From NCBI GenBank assembly GCA_902363445.1, contig CABJAB010000001.1, positions 248,001 through 312,000 of the forward strand: DNA of 64,000 nucleotides. Direction: 5' to 3'. Origin of the DNA: Lachnospiraceae bacterium (lineage in GTDB: Bacteria > Bacillota > Clostridia > Lachnospirales > Lachnospiraceae). Every line of letters begins with the position of its first letter. Within the stretch, counting starts at the first letter, position 1. Position numbers and translations under genes: made by a program. Below the pieces are notes generated by a model. That model was not told where the DNA came from. It did no database searches and saw nothing but the letters and a program-made list of their open reading frames with translations. This document shows, piece after piece, positions 1 to 7,548 of this stretch.

Positions 1-73
1 CCAGGGCATAGGTGACCGGCAGGCCGGCCAGGAAAAGAACCAATAAAAGTAACAATCCCCAAATCGGACTCAT
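1..73 (-). CDS. dctM: TRAP transporter large permease DctM (N-terminal fragment)
   Basis: Only the first 24 codons lie inside the window: a start ATG at 73 followed by a strongly hydrophobic first membrane segment (MSPIWGLLLLLVLFLAGLP). The stop codon of the small permease gene sits three bases upstream, the usual dctQ-dctM arrangement. DctM is the 12-helix subunit that carries out Na+-coupled uptake together with DctQ and the DctP binding protein. The identification rests on context and on this typical first helix, since the rest of the protein is off the left edge. Confidence 0.8.
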   Translation of the reverse strand, partial: MSPIWGLLLLLVLFLAGLPVTYAL

Positions 74-76
74 GCT

Positions 77-649
77 CTATTCCCCCTTCTTCTCAAGTTC
101 ATGCTGTTTTTCAAACGCTTCTTTTGCGGCTTCCAGTTCCATGGCGTCCTTCTCATCCTGTGAGATATAGACAGCCTGGCCGGTCAGCAGGAATACACAG
201 CGTATGATGTTGAAGATCACAGTGGCCACCAGGCCGACCGCCACGATGATATAGACCCAGCTGATATGCAGCCAGCGGTTGGACGCGGCGATGATGCCCT
301 TCGCGTTCTCAATGTTCTTGATCAGGCTGTATACACAGATCCCCGCGAATACAGACATGGCGATATGAAAGACCGCCAGGACCACGTGCCGGACCTTCCC
401 GGGCAGCTTGTCGAATAAAAAGGTCACGCATACGTCCGTCCCCCTCAGAGCAGCGATGGGCCACGCCAAGAATGCGAAGATCACATACGCATATCTTGCC
501 AGCTCCTCGGTGCCTGTCATGGAGATGTTCAGTTTTCTTGCAATAACCTGGAACACTACAATAATGGTGATGATAACGAGTAAGATGCTGTCAATGGTAA
601 TAACAGCTTTCTCTATGTTGTCCAGAATCTTGTTAAAGGTTTTCACCAT
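77..649 (-). CDS. dctQ: TRAP transporter small permease DctQ
   Basis: This 190-aa protein has four hydrophobic segments (about residues 18-37, 48-66, 90-112 and 133-155), which matches the four-helix DctQ family. DctQ and DctM together form the membrane unit of TRAP importers for carboxylates and similar anions. I chose the ATG at 649 because an AGGGGG ribosome-binding site stands a few bases before it; a longer reading frame from 691 has no such site. It lies between dctP (134 bases upstream) and dctM (3 bases downstream), so the three genes form one operon. The C-terminus is a charged, alpha-helical cytoplasmic tail rich in Lys and Glu. Confidence 0.9.
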   Translation of the reverse strand: MVKTFNKILDNIEKAVITIDSILLVIITIIVVFQVIARKLNISMTGTEELARYAYVIFAFLAWPIAALRGTDVCVTFLFDKLPGKVRHVVLAVFHIAMSVFAGICVYSLIKNIENAKGIIAASNRWLHISWVYIIVAVGLVATVIFNIIRCVFLLTGQAVYISQDEKDAMELEAAKEAFEKQHELEKKGE

Positions 650-783
650 ATATCCCCCTTCCTTGATAAATGATGGAAAAGACACCCGCACACCTTATAT
701 TCCCATTCGAATATAACCGGGCGGGTGTCTTCAAATGAAGTCAAGCAATATTACTTTTTACAATGGCTTCAAAATATGATTTC

Positions 784-1923
784 TTATTGTTTGCCGGCCA
801 TGATCGCCTGAACCTCTTCCAGTGTGGATGCGGTCCAGGTAGATTTGAAGTAATCAGCCCAGATAGCTTCTGCTTTTTCTTTAAATCCACTCAGGTCGGG
901 CTGGATGAACTCACAGCCGCCGTCGATCAGCTGCTGCTTGTAGTCATCTTCTCTTGCGATGGCTTCTTTCTCAAGATAATCGATTGCTTCCTTACCAGCC
1001 TTATCTACGACAGCCTTGTAGTTGTCGGGAAGAGACTGATACAGATCTTCTGCCATCCACATACCAACGCTCTCACAGATATGCTTTGTTTCAATAATAT
1101 AATCCTGAACCTCTTCCAGGTTGATGCTCTTCATCTGCTCCCAAGGGCCTTCTGAAGCATCGGCAGCGCCGTTCTGGATGGAAGTGTACAGCTCGCCTAA
1201 AGCGATCGGAACGGGGGTAGCGCCAAGAGCACTCCAGCTCTCGCTCCACAGCTGGTTATCATTCAGACGAAGCTTAACGCCCTTAAGATCATCAACAGAA
1301 TTGATTGCTTTGTTGCAGGACATGTTCCTGTATCCACGATATGCCATGCCGGCAACGTCTCTCGTGTTGTACTCGGTTCTCCAAAGCTCTTTTGCCTGCT
1401 CTACCAGATCACTGTTGTAGAGGTTGTTGTAAGCTTCGCGTGTCTCGATCAGGAAAGGAGCAAGCATAAAGCCATAGTCCTCACTGTAAAGATAGAACGG
1501 TGTAGGTCCGAATCCGCAGAATTCCAGTTCGCCGGACTTAAGAGCCAGGAAGGAATCGTTCTCGCCCATCAGGGAAGAATCCGGGAAAACGTTCAGGGTG
1601 ATGGCACCGTCAGAATATTCGTTCATCAGATCCGCAAACTTATAGTATGCGTCGACCATGGGTGTTCCGGTTGCATATGTAGTCGCTAAAGACCAGGTAT
1701 ACTTCTGATCGAAGGGGCCTTCGATCTCGCCGGCTGCGGCTTTCGTCGTTTCGTCGCCGGCTGCTGTAGTCTTCTCTTCTGCAGCTTTTGTGGTCTTTTC
1801 CTCTGCAGCCTTAGTTGTCTTTTCTTCTGCGGCTTTCGTAGTCTCTTTCTTGTCGCCGCCGCAGGCTGCCAGTGACAGCACCATGGCCGCCATCAGAACA
1901 AGTGCTAATAATTTCTTTTTCAT
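784..1923 (-). CDS. dctP: TRAP transporter solute-binding lipoprotein DctP
   Basis: The 379-aa product begins with a lipoprotein signal peptide ending in the lipobox LAAC (Cys about residue 21). A repetitive Thr/Lys/Glu-rich linker (TTKAAEE units, about residues 28-65) tethers the binding domain to the membrane. The rest is a DctP fold: GTPMVDAYYKFADLM near the start, GMAYRGYRNMSCNK, and GVKLRLNDNQLWSESWSALG with the conserved Arg that normally salt-bridges a carboxylate substrate. The start at 1923 follows GGAGGG; an upstream ATG at 1938 overlaps that site and is less likely. The substrate cannot be read from sequence; neighbours give no catabolic clue in this window. Confidence 0.92.
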   Translation of the reverse strand: MKKKLLALVLMAAMVLSLAACGGDKKETTKAAEEKTTKAAEEKTTKAAEEKTTAAGDETTKAAAGEIEGPFDQKYTWSLATTYATGTPMVDAYYKFADLMNEYSDGAITLNVFPDSSLMGENDSFLALKSGELEFCGFGPTPFYLYSEDYGFMLAPFLIETREAYNNLYNSDLVEQAKELWRTEYNTRDVAGMAYRGYRNMSCNKAINSVDDLKGVKLRLNDNQLWSESWSALGATPVPIALGELYTSIQNGAADASEGPWEQMKSINLEEVQDYIIETKHICESVGMWMAEDLYQSLPDNYKAVVDKAGKEAIDYLEKEAIAREDDYKQQLIDGGCEFIQPDLSGFKEKAEAIWADYFKSTWTASTLEEVQAIMAGKQ

Positions 1924-2159
1924 GTAATTACCCTCCACTCTTTAAATATCTTTTTTAAATGCTTTCTGTTTTAAATATTTTAAGACCTGAAACCTCCTTT
2001 CCTGCAATTTTTTCTGTCAGCTTATTAAGCTCCCCCGGGTCAGTATCAGTTGCTTACTCTATTAAGTCTCAGCTTGTTGCTGCTGCAGAAGTTCTGCTTA
2101 CAGAAACGAATAACGAATCCCGCAAAATCCTGTTGTTTGGATTTCCGTGAAGATTCCTG

Positions 2160-2201
2160 TTGTGTTAAGATTATATAAAAGTTTCGTTAGCTTTGTGTTA
2201 A
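2160..2201 (-). promoter_or_regulatory. Probable dctPQM promoter framed by two TTGTGTTAA repeats
   Basis: The 540-base gap between dctP and the divergent methyltransferase is AT-rich and holds no credible gene. On the minus strand a perfect TATAAT -10 box lies at 2170-2175. A 9-base repeat, TTGTGTTAA on the plus strand, occurs at 2193-2201 (covering the -35 position, 17 bases from the -10) and again at 2160-2168 (immediately downstream of the -10). The copies are 33 bases apart, about three helical turns. The -35 itself is poor, so control by a protein binding the two repeats is likely; this is inference. Confidence 0.5.
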
Positions 2202-2461
2202 AATAAAGTTTATTTTCTCTAAAACTTTATAAAATTTCTTACTTCATTCTTAAATAATTATATCTTTCAGATTTCATTTCCTCTTCATTTGGCATACTAA
2301 AGAAAAGTGCAAGTTTTGTGTTGCTGTCACAAATTCCCATTTTACTGTATTTAGAGAATTTTATACCGGCCGTTGACTGCCCCGGCAAAACCCGATATAA
2401 TGGAGGTCAATGTCATATAAAAGAACGTGTTTTATCACGAATGAGAAAGGATCTGTCTTTC

Positions 2462-3328
2462 ATGTGGACTGCCGATAATTGGAACGATTACGAGGTGATA
2501 GACACCTCAAAAGGAGAGAAACTGGAACGCTGGGGCAGCTACCTGCTCGTCCGGCCAGACCCTCAGGTCATCTGGGACGCCCCCCGCGCCCACGGCGGCT
2601 GGAAACATAAAAACGGCCACTATCACCGCAGCAGCCGCGGAGGCGGGGAATGGGAGTTTTTTGACCTGCCGGAGCAGTGGAGCATCCGTTATGAGCCTCT
2701 CAGCCTTACCTTCAACCTCAAGCCCTTCAGCTTCAAGCATACGGGACTTTTTCCGGAGCAGGCTGTAAACTGGGACTGGTTTTCCGGCAAAATAAAAAAG
2801 GCCCATAGGCCTGTGAAGGTTCTGAATCTGTTCGCTTATACCGGTGGCGCTACTCTGGCGGCGGCTTCTGCCGGCGCTCAAGTGACCCACGTGGACGCCT
2901 CCAAGGGTATGGTGACGTGGGCCAAAGAAAACGCAAAATCCTCCGGCCTCTCTGAGGCTCCCATACGATGGATTGTAGATGACTGTGTGAAATTCGTGGA
3001 AAGAGAGATCCGGCGCGGCAATACCTACGACGGGATCATTATGGATCCGCCCTCTTATGGAAGAGGGCCTAAAGGTGAGATATGGAAGATAGAAGACGCC
3101 ATTTATCCTCTGGTAAAGCTGTGTACAAAGCTTTTGTCGGATAATCCTCTGTTTTTCCTGATAAATTCTTATACCACCGGGCTCGCCCCCTCTGTCCTTT
3201 CCTATATGATGGGAATCCAGCTCTCCCGTTTTCAGGGCGCCATAACCGCCGATGAAGTGGGGCTCCCTGTGACGGAAAGCGGCCTGGCGCTCCCCTGCGG
3301 CGCTTCTGGCCGGTGGGAAGCTCTCTGA
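2462..3328 (+). CDS. Class I SAM-dependent methyltransferase (COG1092/RlmI-like)
   Basis: This 288-aa protein resembles the C-terminal catalytic part of RlmI-like 23S rRNA cytosine methyltransferases. It shows the SAM-binding motif VLNLFAYTGGATLAAASAGA followed by an acidic HVDAS loop, and the catalytic-type motif IIMDPPSYGRG. It ends with LPCGASGRW, typical of this subfamily, which lacks the N-terminal PUA domain. The exact RNA substrate is unknown. The reading frame is open further upstream to 2318, but the ATG at 2462, preceded by GAGAAAGG, begins the conserved MWTADNW start, so I prefer it. It converges with the frameshifted gene on the minus strand, 7 bases away. Confidence 0.85.
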   Translation: MWTADNWNDYEVIDTSKGEKLERWGSYLLVRPDPQVIWDAPRAHGGWKHKNGHYHRSSRGGGEWEFFDLPEQWSIRYEPLSLTFNLKPFSFKHTGLFPEQAVNWDWFSGKIKKAHRPVKVLNLFAYTGGATLAAASAGAQVTHVDASKGMVTWAKENAKSSGLSEAPIRWIVDDCVKFVEREIRRGNTYDGIIMDPPSYGRGPKGEIWKIEDAIYPLVKLCTKLLSDNPLFFLINSYTTGLAPSVLSYMMGIQLSRFQGAITADEVGLPVTESGLALPCGASGRWEAL

Positions 3329-3335
3329 CAGCAGA

Positions 3336-3678
3336 TCATTTCCCCATCTCCTCCAGGAATCCTTCCAAAAGCGCCCGGTTCTCACTGTCCGTGCAGGTAT
3401 CATAATACCGGCGGACAGTTTCTTTATAATCTTCCGCCTTGCTCTTATAACGCGCCGCTTCTGATAAGCTTCATACGCCGAAGCTATCTCCCTATACCGT
3501 TCGAATGGTTCACCGTCTGCCCCTCCTTCCTTTTGTGTGATACCGCGTCCACAACAAAAAGAGACGCGAATACCAATATCCAAACGGCCAGACACAAAAA
3601 CAAAATCTTATTCAGGGCGCGGGACACGCTCTCCGGCCCTGCCTCTTTAATGTTCTTTAACCCCTTTCCCTTTACCAT
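3336..3678 (-). pseudogene. Small membrane protein gene broken by frameshifts
   Basis: The frame opens with an ATG at 3678 that overlaps the stop codon of the DUF2804 gene, so translation would be coupled. It encodes a short basic N-terminus and one membrane helix (ILFLCLAVWILVFASLFVV), then runs to a TAG after 64 residues. Protein-like charged sequence then continues in other frames: FERYREIASAYEAYQ in one, and YKSKAEDYKETVRRYYDTC followed by SENRALLEGFLEEMGK and a TGA at 3336-3338 in another. Total length is not a multiple of three. I read this as a roughly 110-aa membrane protein with a helical tail, interrupted by two frame changes, or by sequencing errors. No function is recognised. Confidence 0.6.
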
Positions 3679-4766
3679 TTGTTCCGCACTTTCTCTGCAA
3701 ACCCCATCATATGACTGACTTGGATTTCCGTTCCGTTGTCTAAGACCGCACTGCCGTCAAAACGGCCGAATATCTGATGCTGATCACTCAGGATAAGTAC
3801 TGCCGACGTACAAGCGCTCCGGTTTAACGCCGGAGTAAACGTAAGCTTCAGCCGCCCGTCAGATGAAAATACATTCCACGGCTTCATGAACTCCGGCTTC
3901 CCCTCTTCTTCTCCCGGAATCTGGAATGTGACCGCTCCAAGCTTATGCGCCCTGCCGTTATAAAAGAGCATATTTTCCGTAGCCGCCGAGGTATCCCCGA
4001 ACCCATAGCCCAGGTTAAAGCCAAACTCACCCTCCCCGGCACGGCCCATGGCGGCGCTCCAGTACCAGGTATTGTGATATGTCCAGACACCTCTTCCCCA
4101 ATCCAGGAGCCCGCGGCTGTCCTCCGGACGGAACTCGTAAATCCGCCCCCCGAATTCTGCCTGTCCCCTTGCTTTCATTCCTATGATCTTCTGATTGTAA
4201 TAAAACGCTGTTTTTTTCTCCGGAAACGGCGTGGCAATGACCATGCTGTCCTCCGGTTCCTCCGTCAGCTCGAACCGGACCCGTATCGGCAGTCCCCTAT
4301 GAAATTTATCCATCTCCCCTTCCAGAATCCTTTTCTCTCCCTCGTGGCGGAAGGACATCCTAATATTTTTTCTCTCCAATGACACGTCCCCCTTTGCCGA
4401 GGACGCCGGAAATCCGGTTTTTCCCATCGGAAAAGCGGTCATCGGACTGCTGGTATACTCAGTCTGTTTTTCAAAATCCAGGAAGGAAATACTGGCCAGC
4501 CCCATATAGGAATTGTCATCCAGCGTAAGGGCGGCTCCGTACCTGTCATTGTAGATCAGATAATAATCCCACTCCTTGATCCGCATGGCGCCCGCCCTGA
4601 TCCTGCTCCTGTCATATGTTTTTACGAGAGACGTGGCATATCCCGCCTGACAGAGTTCCCCCCGGCTGTTCAGCAAAGGCCCCGGCTCCAGGAGCGTTTG
4701 TTTTCCCGGCTCCTCAAAAATATCCCTGTTCTTTCCCATTGATATGTTAATATAGGTTTTCTTCAT
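3672..4766 (-). CDS. DUF2804 family protein
   Basis: A 364-aa soluble protein with no signal peptide. The pattern LDDNSYMGLASISFLDF, the WGRGVWTYHNTWYWSAAMG stretch and the NLGYGFGDTSAATENMLFY segment match my knowledge of DUF2804 proteins, a beta-rich family (related in fold to lipocalin-like hydroxyneurosporene-synthase-type domains) without an assigned biochemical role. The ATG at 4766 follows GAGGAGG at good spacing and is preferred over one at 4781. Its stop overlaps the start of the broken small membrane gene downstream. Confidence 0.8.
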   Translation of the reverse strand: MKKTYINISMGKNRDIFEEPGKQTLLEPGPLLNSRGELCQAGYATSLVKTYDRSRIRAGAMRIKEWDYYLIYNDRYGAALTLDDNSYMGLASISFLDFEKQTEYTSSPMTAFPMGKTGFPASSAKGDVSLERKNIRMSFRHEGEKRILEGEMDKFHRGLPIRVRFELTEEPEDSMVIATPFPEKKTAFYYNQKIIGMKARGQAEFGGRIYEFRPEDSRGLLDWGRGVWTYHNTWYWSAAMGRAGEGEFGFNLGYGFGDTSAATENMLFYNGRAHKLGAVTFQIPGEEEGKPEFMKPWNVFSSDGRLKLTFTPALNRSACTSAVLILSDQHQIFGRFDGSAVLDNGTEIQVSHMMGFAEKVRNKW

Positions 4767-4818
4767 GGCCGTCCTCCTCACCCGATATAAACATCAAGCC
4801 GCCGGATCCTTGAATAAT

Positions 4819-4842
4819 GAGCTCCCGCTTTCGCGGGAGCTC
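4819..4842 (-). terminator. Hairpin downstream of trxB
   Basis: A perfect 10-base-pair inverted repeat, GAGCTCCCGC at 4819-4828 and its complement at 4833-4842, with a four-base loop. It stands 28 bases past the trxB stop codon. The following bases on the minus strand (ATTATTC) are only weakly U-rich, so this may be a modest intrinsic terminator or an mRNA 3' end stabiliser. Confidence 0.6.
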
Positions 4843-4869
4843 TCAGCCGGCTCATTTAATATATTTATT

Positions 4870-5796
4870 TTAAATCTTCTGCAGATTCAGATACTGCTCA
4901 GCCGCCGTCACCGCATTGGCTCCGTCGGAAGCCGCCGTCACGATCTGGCGCAGTTTTTTCGTGCGGATATCTCCCGCCGCAAAAATCCCCGGCACTGACG
5001 TGATTCCGTCTTCACCGGCCACAATATAGCCGGCCTTATCCATCTCCACAAGTCCCTTGTATGCTTCCGTCTCCGGCAGGATCCCCACAGCGATGAAAAC
5101 TCCCTGGACGTCCTTCTCCTCGGTCTCGCCGGTCTTCACATTTTCCAGCACAATGCCGGAAACCGTGTCTCCTCCGCGGATTTCTTTTACGACGGTATCC
5201 CAGATAACCTCCACATTATCAAGGGAAAATAATTTCTCCTGAAGGCTTTTAGCGCCTCTGAGCTCATCCCTTCTGTGGACCAGATAGACCTTCTCGCAGA
5301 TTCTAGCCAGGAAAATAGCGTCTTCAATGGCTACGTCGCCGCCGCCGATGACGGCCGTCGTCTTGCCCTTGTAAAAAGCCCCGTCACAAGTGGCGCAGTA
5401 GCTGACTCCCATTCCGGACAGCTCTTCTTCTCCCGGCACACCCAGAAGCCTGTGCTTTGCTCCTCCGGAAAGGATTACTGCCCTCGCTTCGTAGCTCCCA
5501 TTTTCGCACACCACGGTCTTGTAGGGAGAGCCGTCCTCTACCCGTACTACATTATCTTCTACAAATTCCGCTTCCTGCTTGTCTGCATGCTCCCGCATCT
5601 TCATTCCCAGATCAAAGCCGTTGATCCCAGGCAGTCCCGGATAATTGTCCACCTCGTAGGTATTCAGCACCTGTCCGCCGCTCATCATGGCTTTCTCTAT
5701 CACAAGTGTATGAAGCCTGGCCCTCTGGGCGTAGATAGCCGCCGCCAGTCCGGCCGGACCTGAACCGATAATTACCAGATCGTATTGTTTTTCCAT
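4870..5796 (-). CDS. trxB: Thioredoxin reductase (NADPH)
   Basis: A 308-aa low-molecular-weight thioredoxin reductase. It carries the N-terminal FAD-binding motif IIGSGPAGLAAAIYAQRA, the redox-active CATC motif (SYCATCDGAFYKG, about residue 135), the NADPH-binding GGGDVAIEDAIFLA motif, and the C-terminal FAD contact GIFAAGDIRTKKLRQI. It keeps thioredoxin reduced in the cytoplasm. ATG 5796 is chosen because GGAGGG precedes it; a TTG two codons earlier is less likely. It is transcribed divergently from the SDR gene and is followed by its own hairpin, so it is probably monocistronic. Confidence 0.95.
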   Translation of the reverse strand: MEKQYDLVIIGSGPAGLAAAIYAQRARLHTLVIEKAMMSGGQVLNTYEVDNYPGLPGINGFDLGMKMREHADKQEAEFVEDNVVRVEDGSPYKTVVCENGSYEARAVILSGGAKHRLLGVPGEEELSGMGVSYCATCDGAFYKGKTTAVIGGGDVAIEDAIFLARICEKVYLVHRRDELRGAKSLQEKLFSLDNVEVIWDTVVKEIRGGDTVSGIVLENVKTGETEEKDVQGVFIAVGILPETEAYKGLVEMDKAGYIVAGEDGITSVPGIFAAGDIRTKKLRQIVTAASDGANAVTAAEQYLNLQKI

Positions 5797-5876
5797 AAGC
5801 AATCCCTCCTGAAACCATAATAGGCGATGGAAATACAGATGTCAAGGCAGAACCCCTCGCAGAAACCGAAGCGGCA

Positions 5877-5885
5877 TGCTATAAT
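5877..5885 (+). promoter_or_regulatory. Extended -10 promoter for the SDR gene
   Basis: TGCTATAAT: a consensus TATAAT at 5880-5885 preceded by the TG of an extended -10 element, 34 bases before the start codon. No good -35 box is visible, which is common when an extended -10 is present. Confidence 0.6.
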
Positions 5886-5919
5886 AGTCACAAATACCAT
5901 TTTGAAATCGGGGGTTCTA

Positions 5920-6666
5920 ATGAAATCCATGGAACATAATAAAAATAAGACTGTTTTGATCACCGGCGCTTCCCGCGGCATCGGGAAAGCCATCGCCCTG
6001 CGCTTTGCCAGAGAAGGATTCCAGATCGCCATATGCGCCAGAGGAGAGCAGGCGCTCCTTCACACAAAACAGGAAATCGATGCCGCAGGCGTCCCCTGCC
6101 TCGCTGTCACCGCGGACGTGGGAAAAGCCTGCGGCTGCCGCAAGGTATTCGCCTCCGTCGAAAAATCCTTCGGCCATGCGGACATCCTCATAAACAACGC
6201 CGGCATCTCCCATATCGGCCTTTTGCAGGACATGACGGAAGCACAATGGGATGAAATCATGAGTGTCAACCTCTCCTCCGTCTTTTACTGCTGCCGGCTG
6301 GCCATCCCCTCCATGGTCGCCGCAAAGCACGGAAAAATCCTGAACATCTCCTCTGTCTGGGGAAACACCGGCGCTTCCTGTGAAGTAGCTTATTCCGCTT
6401 CCAAGGGCGCCGTGAATTCTCTGACCAAGGCTCTGGCAAAGGAACTGGCCCCTTCCGGCATCCAGGTAAACGCTCTGGCCTGCGGGGCCATCGACACGGA
6501 AATGAACCGTTTTCTCAGTCCGGAGGACCGGTCCTCCCTCATAGAAGAGATCCCGGCGGACCGCCTGGGCACGCCGGATGAAGCGGCAGAAATGGCTTTT
6601 CAGATTATATCTTCTCCCGCTTATCTGACAGGGCAGGTCATCACCCTGGACGGCGGCTGGCAGTAA
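5920..6666 (+). CDS. SDR family oxidoreductase (FabG/YmfI-like)
   Basis: A 248-aa classical short-chain dehydrogenase. The nucleotide-binding motif TGASRGIGKAIALRFA, the NNAG motif, the catalytic Ser (NISSVWG) and the YxxxK pair (AYSASKG) are all present, and it ends in the usual TGQVITLDGGWQ. SDRs of this type reduce 3-oxo groups with NAD(P)H. The SSVWG...GASCEVAYSASKGA segment resembles the clostridial group annotated as elongation factor P 5-aminopentanone reductase (YmfI) more than the fatty-acid FabG, but I cannot separate these without alignment. The ATG at 5920 follows GGGGG; the frame stays open upstream without a better start. Confidence 0.85.
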   Translation: MKSMEHNKNKTVLITGASRGIGKAIALRFAREGFQIAICARGEQALLHTKQEIDAAGVPCLAVTADVGKACGCRKVFASVEKSFGHADILINNAGISHIGLLQDMTEAQWDEIMSVNLSSVFYCCRLAIPSMVAAKHGKILNISSVWGNTGASCEVAYSASKGAVNSLTKALAKELAPSGIQVNALACGAIDTEMNRFLSPEDRSSLIEEIPADRLGTPDEAAEMAFQIISSPAYLTGQVITLDGGWQ

Positions 6667-6699
6667 CCTTTTCCGTTTTTTCCACCCGCCCTATGCGGC

Positions 6700-7356
6700 T
6701 CACTCTTCAAAAAGGAGGATTTCCCTGTCCTTTTCCGCAAAATAAGGAGTACCAAGAAGCTCCATTGCCGCCCGTCCGTTTGTGGCTTCCGTCACCTTTT
6801 TCATGAACAGATCCGCCTGTTCCTCAGGTACAAGAATCCTGGACGTCACGATATCCGTATAGCTGGTATCCAGAGTATGGACTCCCATCTGGCCTGCCGT
6901 GTACTGGATCTTTCCGATTCCATTGTAATCGCATGTGACCAATATTTCCTGTCCCGGCTTTTTGTCCAGAATGACACAGTCCGCAAGCCCTTCCTGGACG
7001 GCTCTGGAATAGGCCCTGACCAGCCCTCCGGTTCCCAGAAGTGTGCCGCCGAAATACCGGGTCACAACGGCGCACACATTATGCACCTGTTCCCCCAGCA
7101 GCACATCCAGCATAGGCCTCCCGGCCGTCCCTCCCGGCTCTCCGTCATCACTGCACCTCACCAGTTCATTCCGGACTCCGATGCTGTACGCCGTACAGTT
7201 ATGATTCGCGTCCCAATATTTCTTTCTTGTCTCTTCCACAACGGCGGCAGCCTCCGCCTCCGACTTCACCGGCCGGATCGTCGCAAGAAACCTGGACTTC
7301 TTCTCCACGATTTCTCCTTTGCCGCCCTCATATATTTCCAAATAGCTCTGTCTCAT
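6700..7356 (-). CDS. YigZ/IMPACT family protein
   Basis: This 218-aa protein begins with the conserved pattern EKKSRFLATIRPV and contains NHNCTAYSIG, SDDGEPGGTAGRPML and TRYFGGTLLGTGGLVRAYS, the hallmarks of the YigZ (UPF0029/IMPACT) family. A C-terminal DUF1949 domain (about residues 136-200) follows. The family is linked to translation regulation by its eukaryotic relative IMPACT, but the bacterial role is not settled. The ATG at 7356 follows GGGAGGA. The gene converges with the SDR gene across 33 bases. Confidence 0.93.
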   Translation of the reverse strand: MRQSYLEIYEGGKGEIVEKKSRFLATIRPVKSEAEAAAVVEETRKKYWDANHNCTAYSIGVRNELVRCSDDGEPGGTAGRPMLDVLLGEQVHNVCAVVTRYFGGTLLGTGGLVRAYSRAVQEGLADCVILDKKPGQEILVTCDYNGIGKIQYTAGQMGVHTLDTSYTDIVTSRILVPEEQADLFMKKVTEATNGRAAMELLGTPYFAEKDREILLFEE

Positions 7357-7477
7357 ACAGTCCTCCCACACGGTCTTCCGGCTTTTGTTTTCTGTAACAT
7401 AATTGTAATATAGAAGAGTATTTCAGGCAACCGCCAATTGCACTGCGGAATTACCCCTTTATTTGTACCTGCTTTTT

Positions 7478-7486
7478 TGCTATAAT
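7478..7486 (+). promoter_or_regulatory. Extended -10 promoter for the class A PBP gene
   Basis: TGCTATAAT, with a perfect TATAAT at 7481-7486 and the extended TG at 7478-7479. The start codon follows 63 bases later after a GGAGG at 7536-7540. No convincing -35 box is present. Confidence 0.6.
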
Positions 7487-7548
7487 GTAGAAGCAAAACT
7501 TTATTTGTTTCAGTGAAATGTGTATCCGAAACTCAGGAGGGTTTCTTT

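Noticed and set aside
1740..1860. Tandem repeats at the start of dctP that could suggest phase variation
   Set aside because: They code for a TTKAAEE linker after the lipobox and the DNA units are imperfect, so slipped-strand switching is not strongly supported.
1959..2150. A 63-codon plus-strand frame in the dctP upstream region
   Set aside because: No ribosome-binding site and a composition fitting AT-rich regulatory DNA.
2410..2478. A 22-codon open frame after GGAGG upstream of the methyltransferase (starting MSYKRTCF)
   Set aside because: The Shine-Dalgarno is only three bases from the ATG and the peptide has no leader-type codon runs; treated as chance, although a leader peptide cannot be excluded.
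2507..3595. A 362-codon minus-strand open frame across the methyltransferase gene
   Set aside because: The plus strand encodes intact SAM and DPPSY motifs; the antisense product has none. Only its last part overlaps protein-like sequence of the broken small gene.
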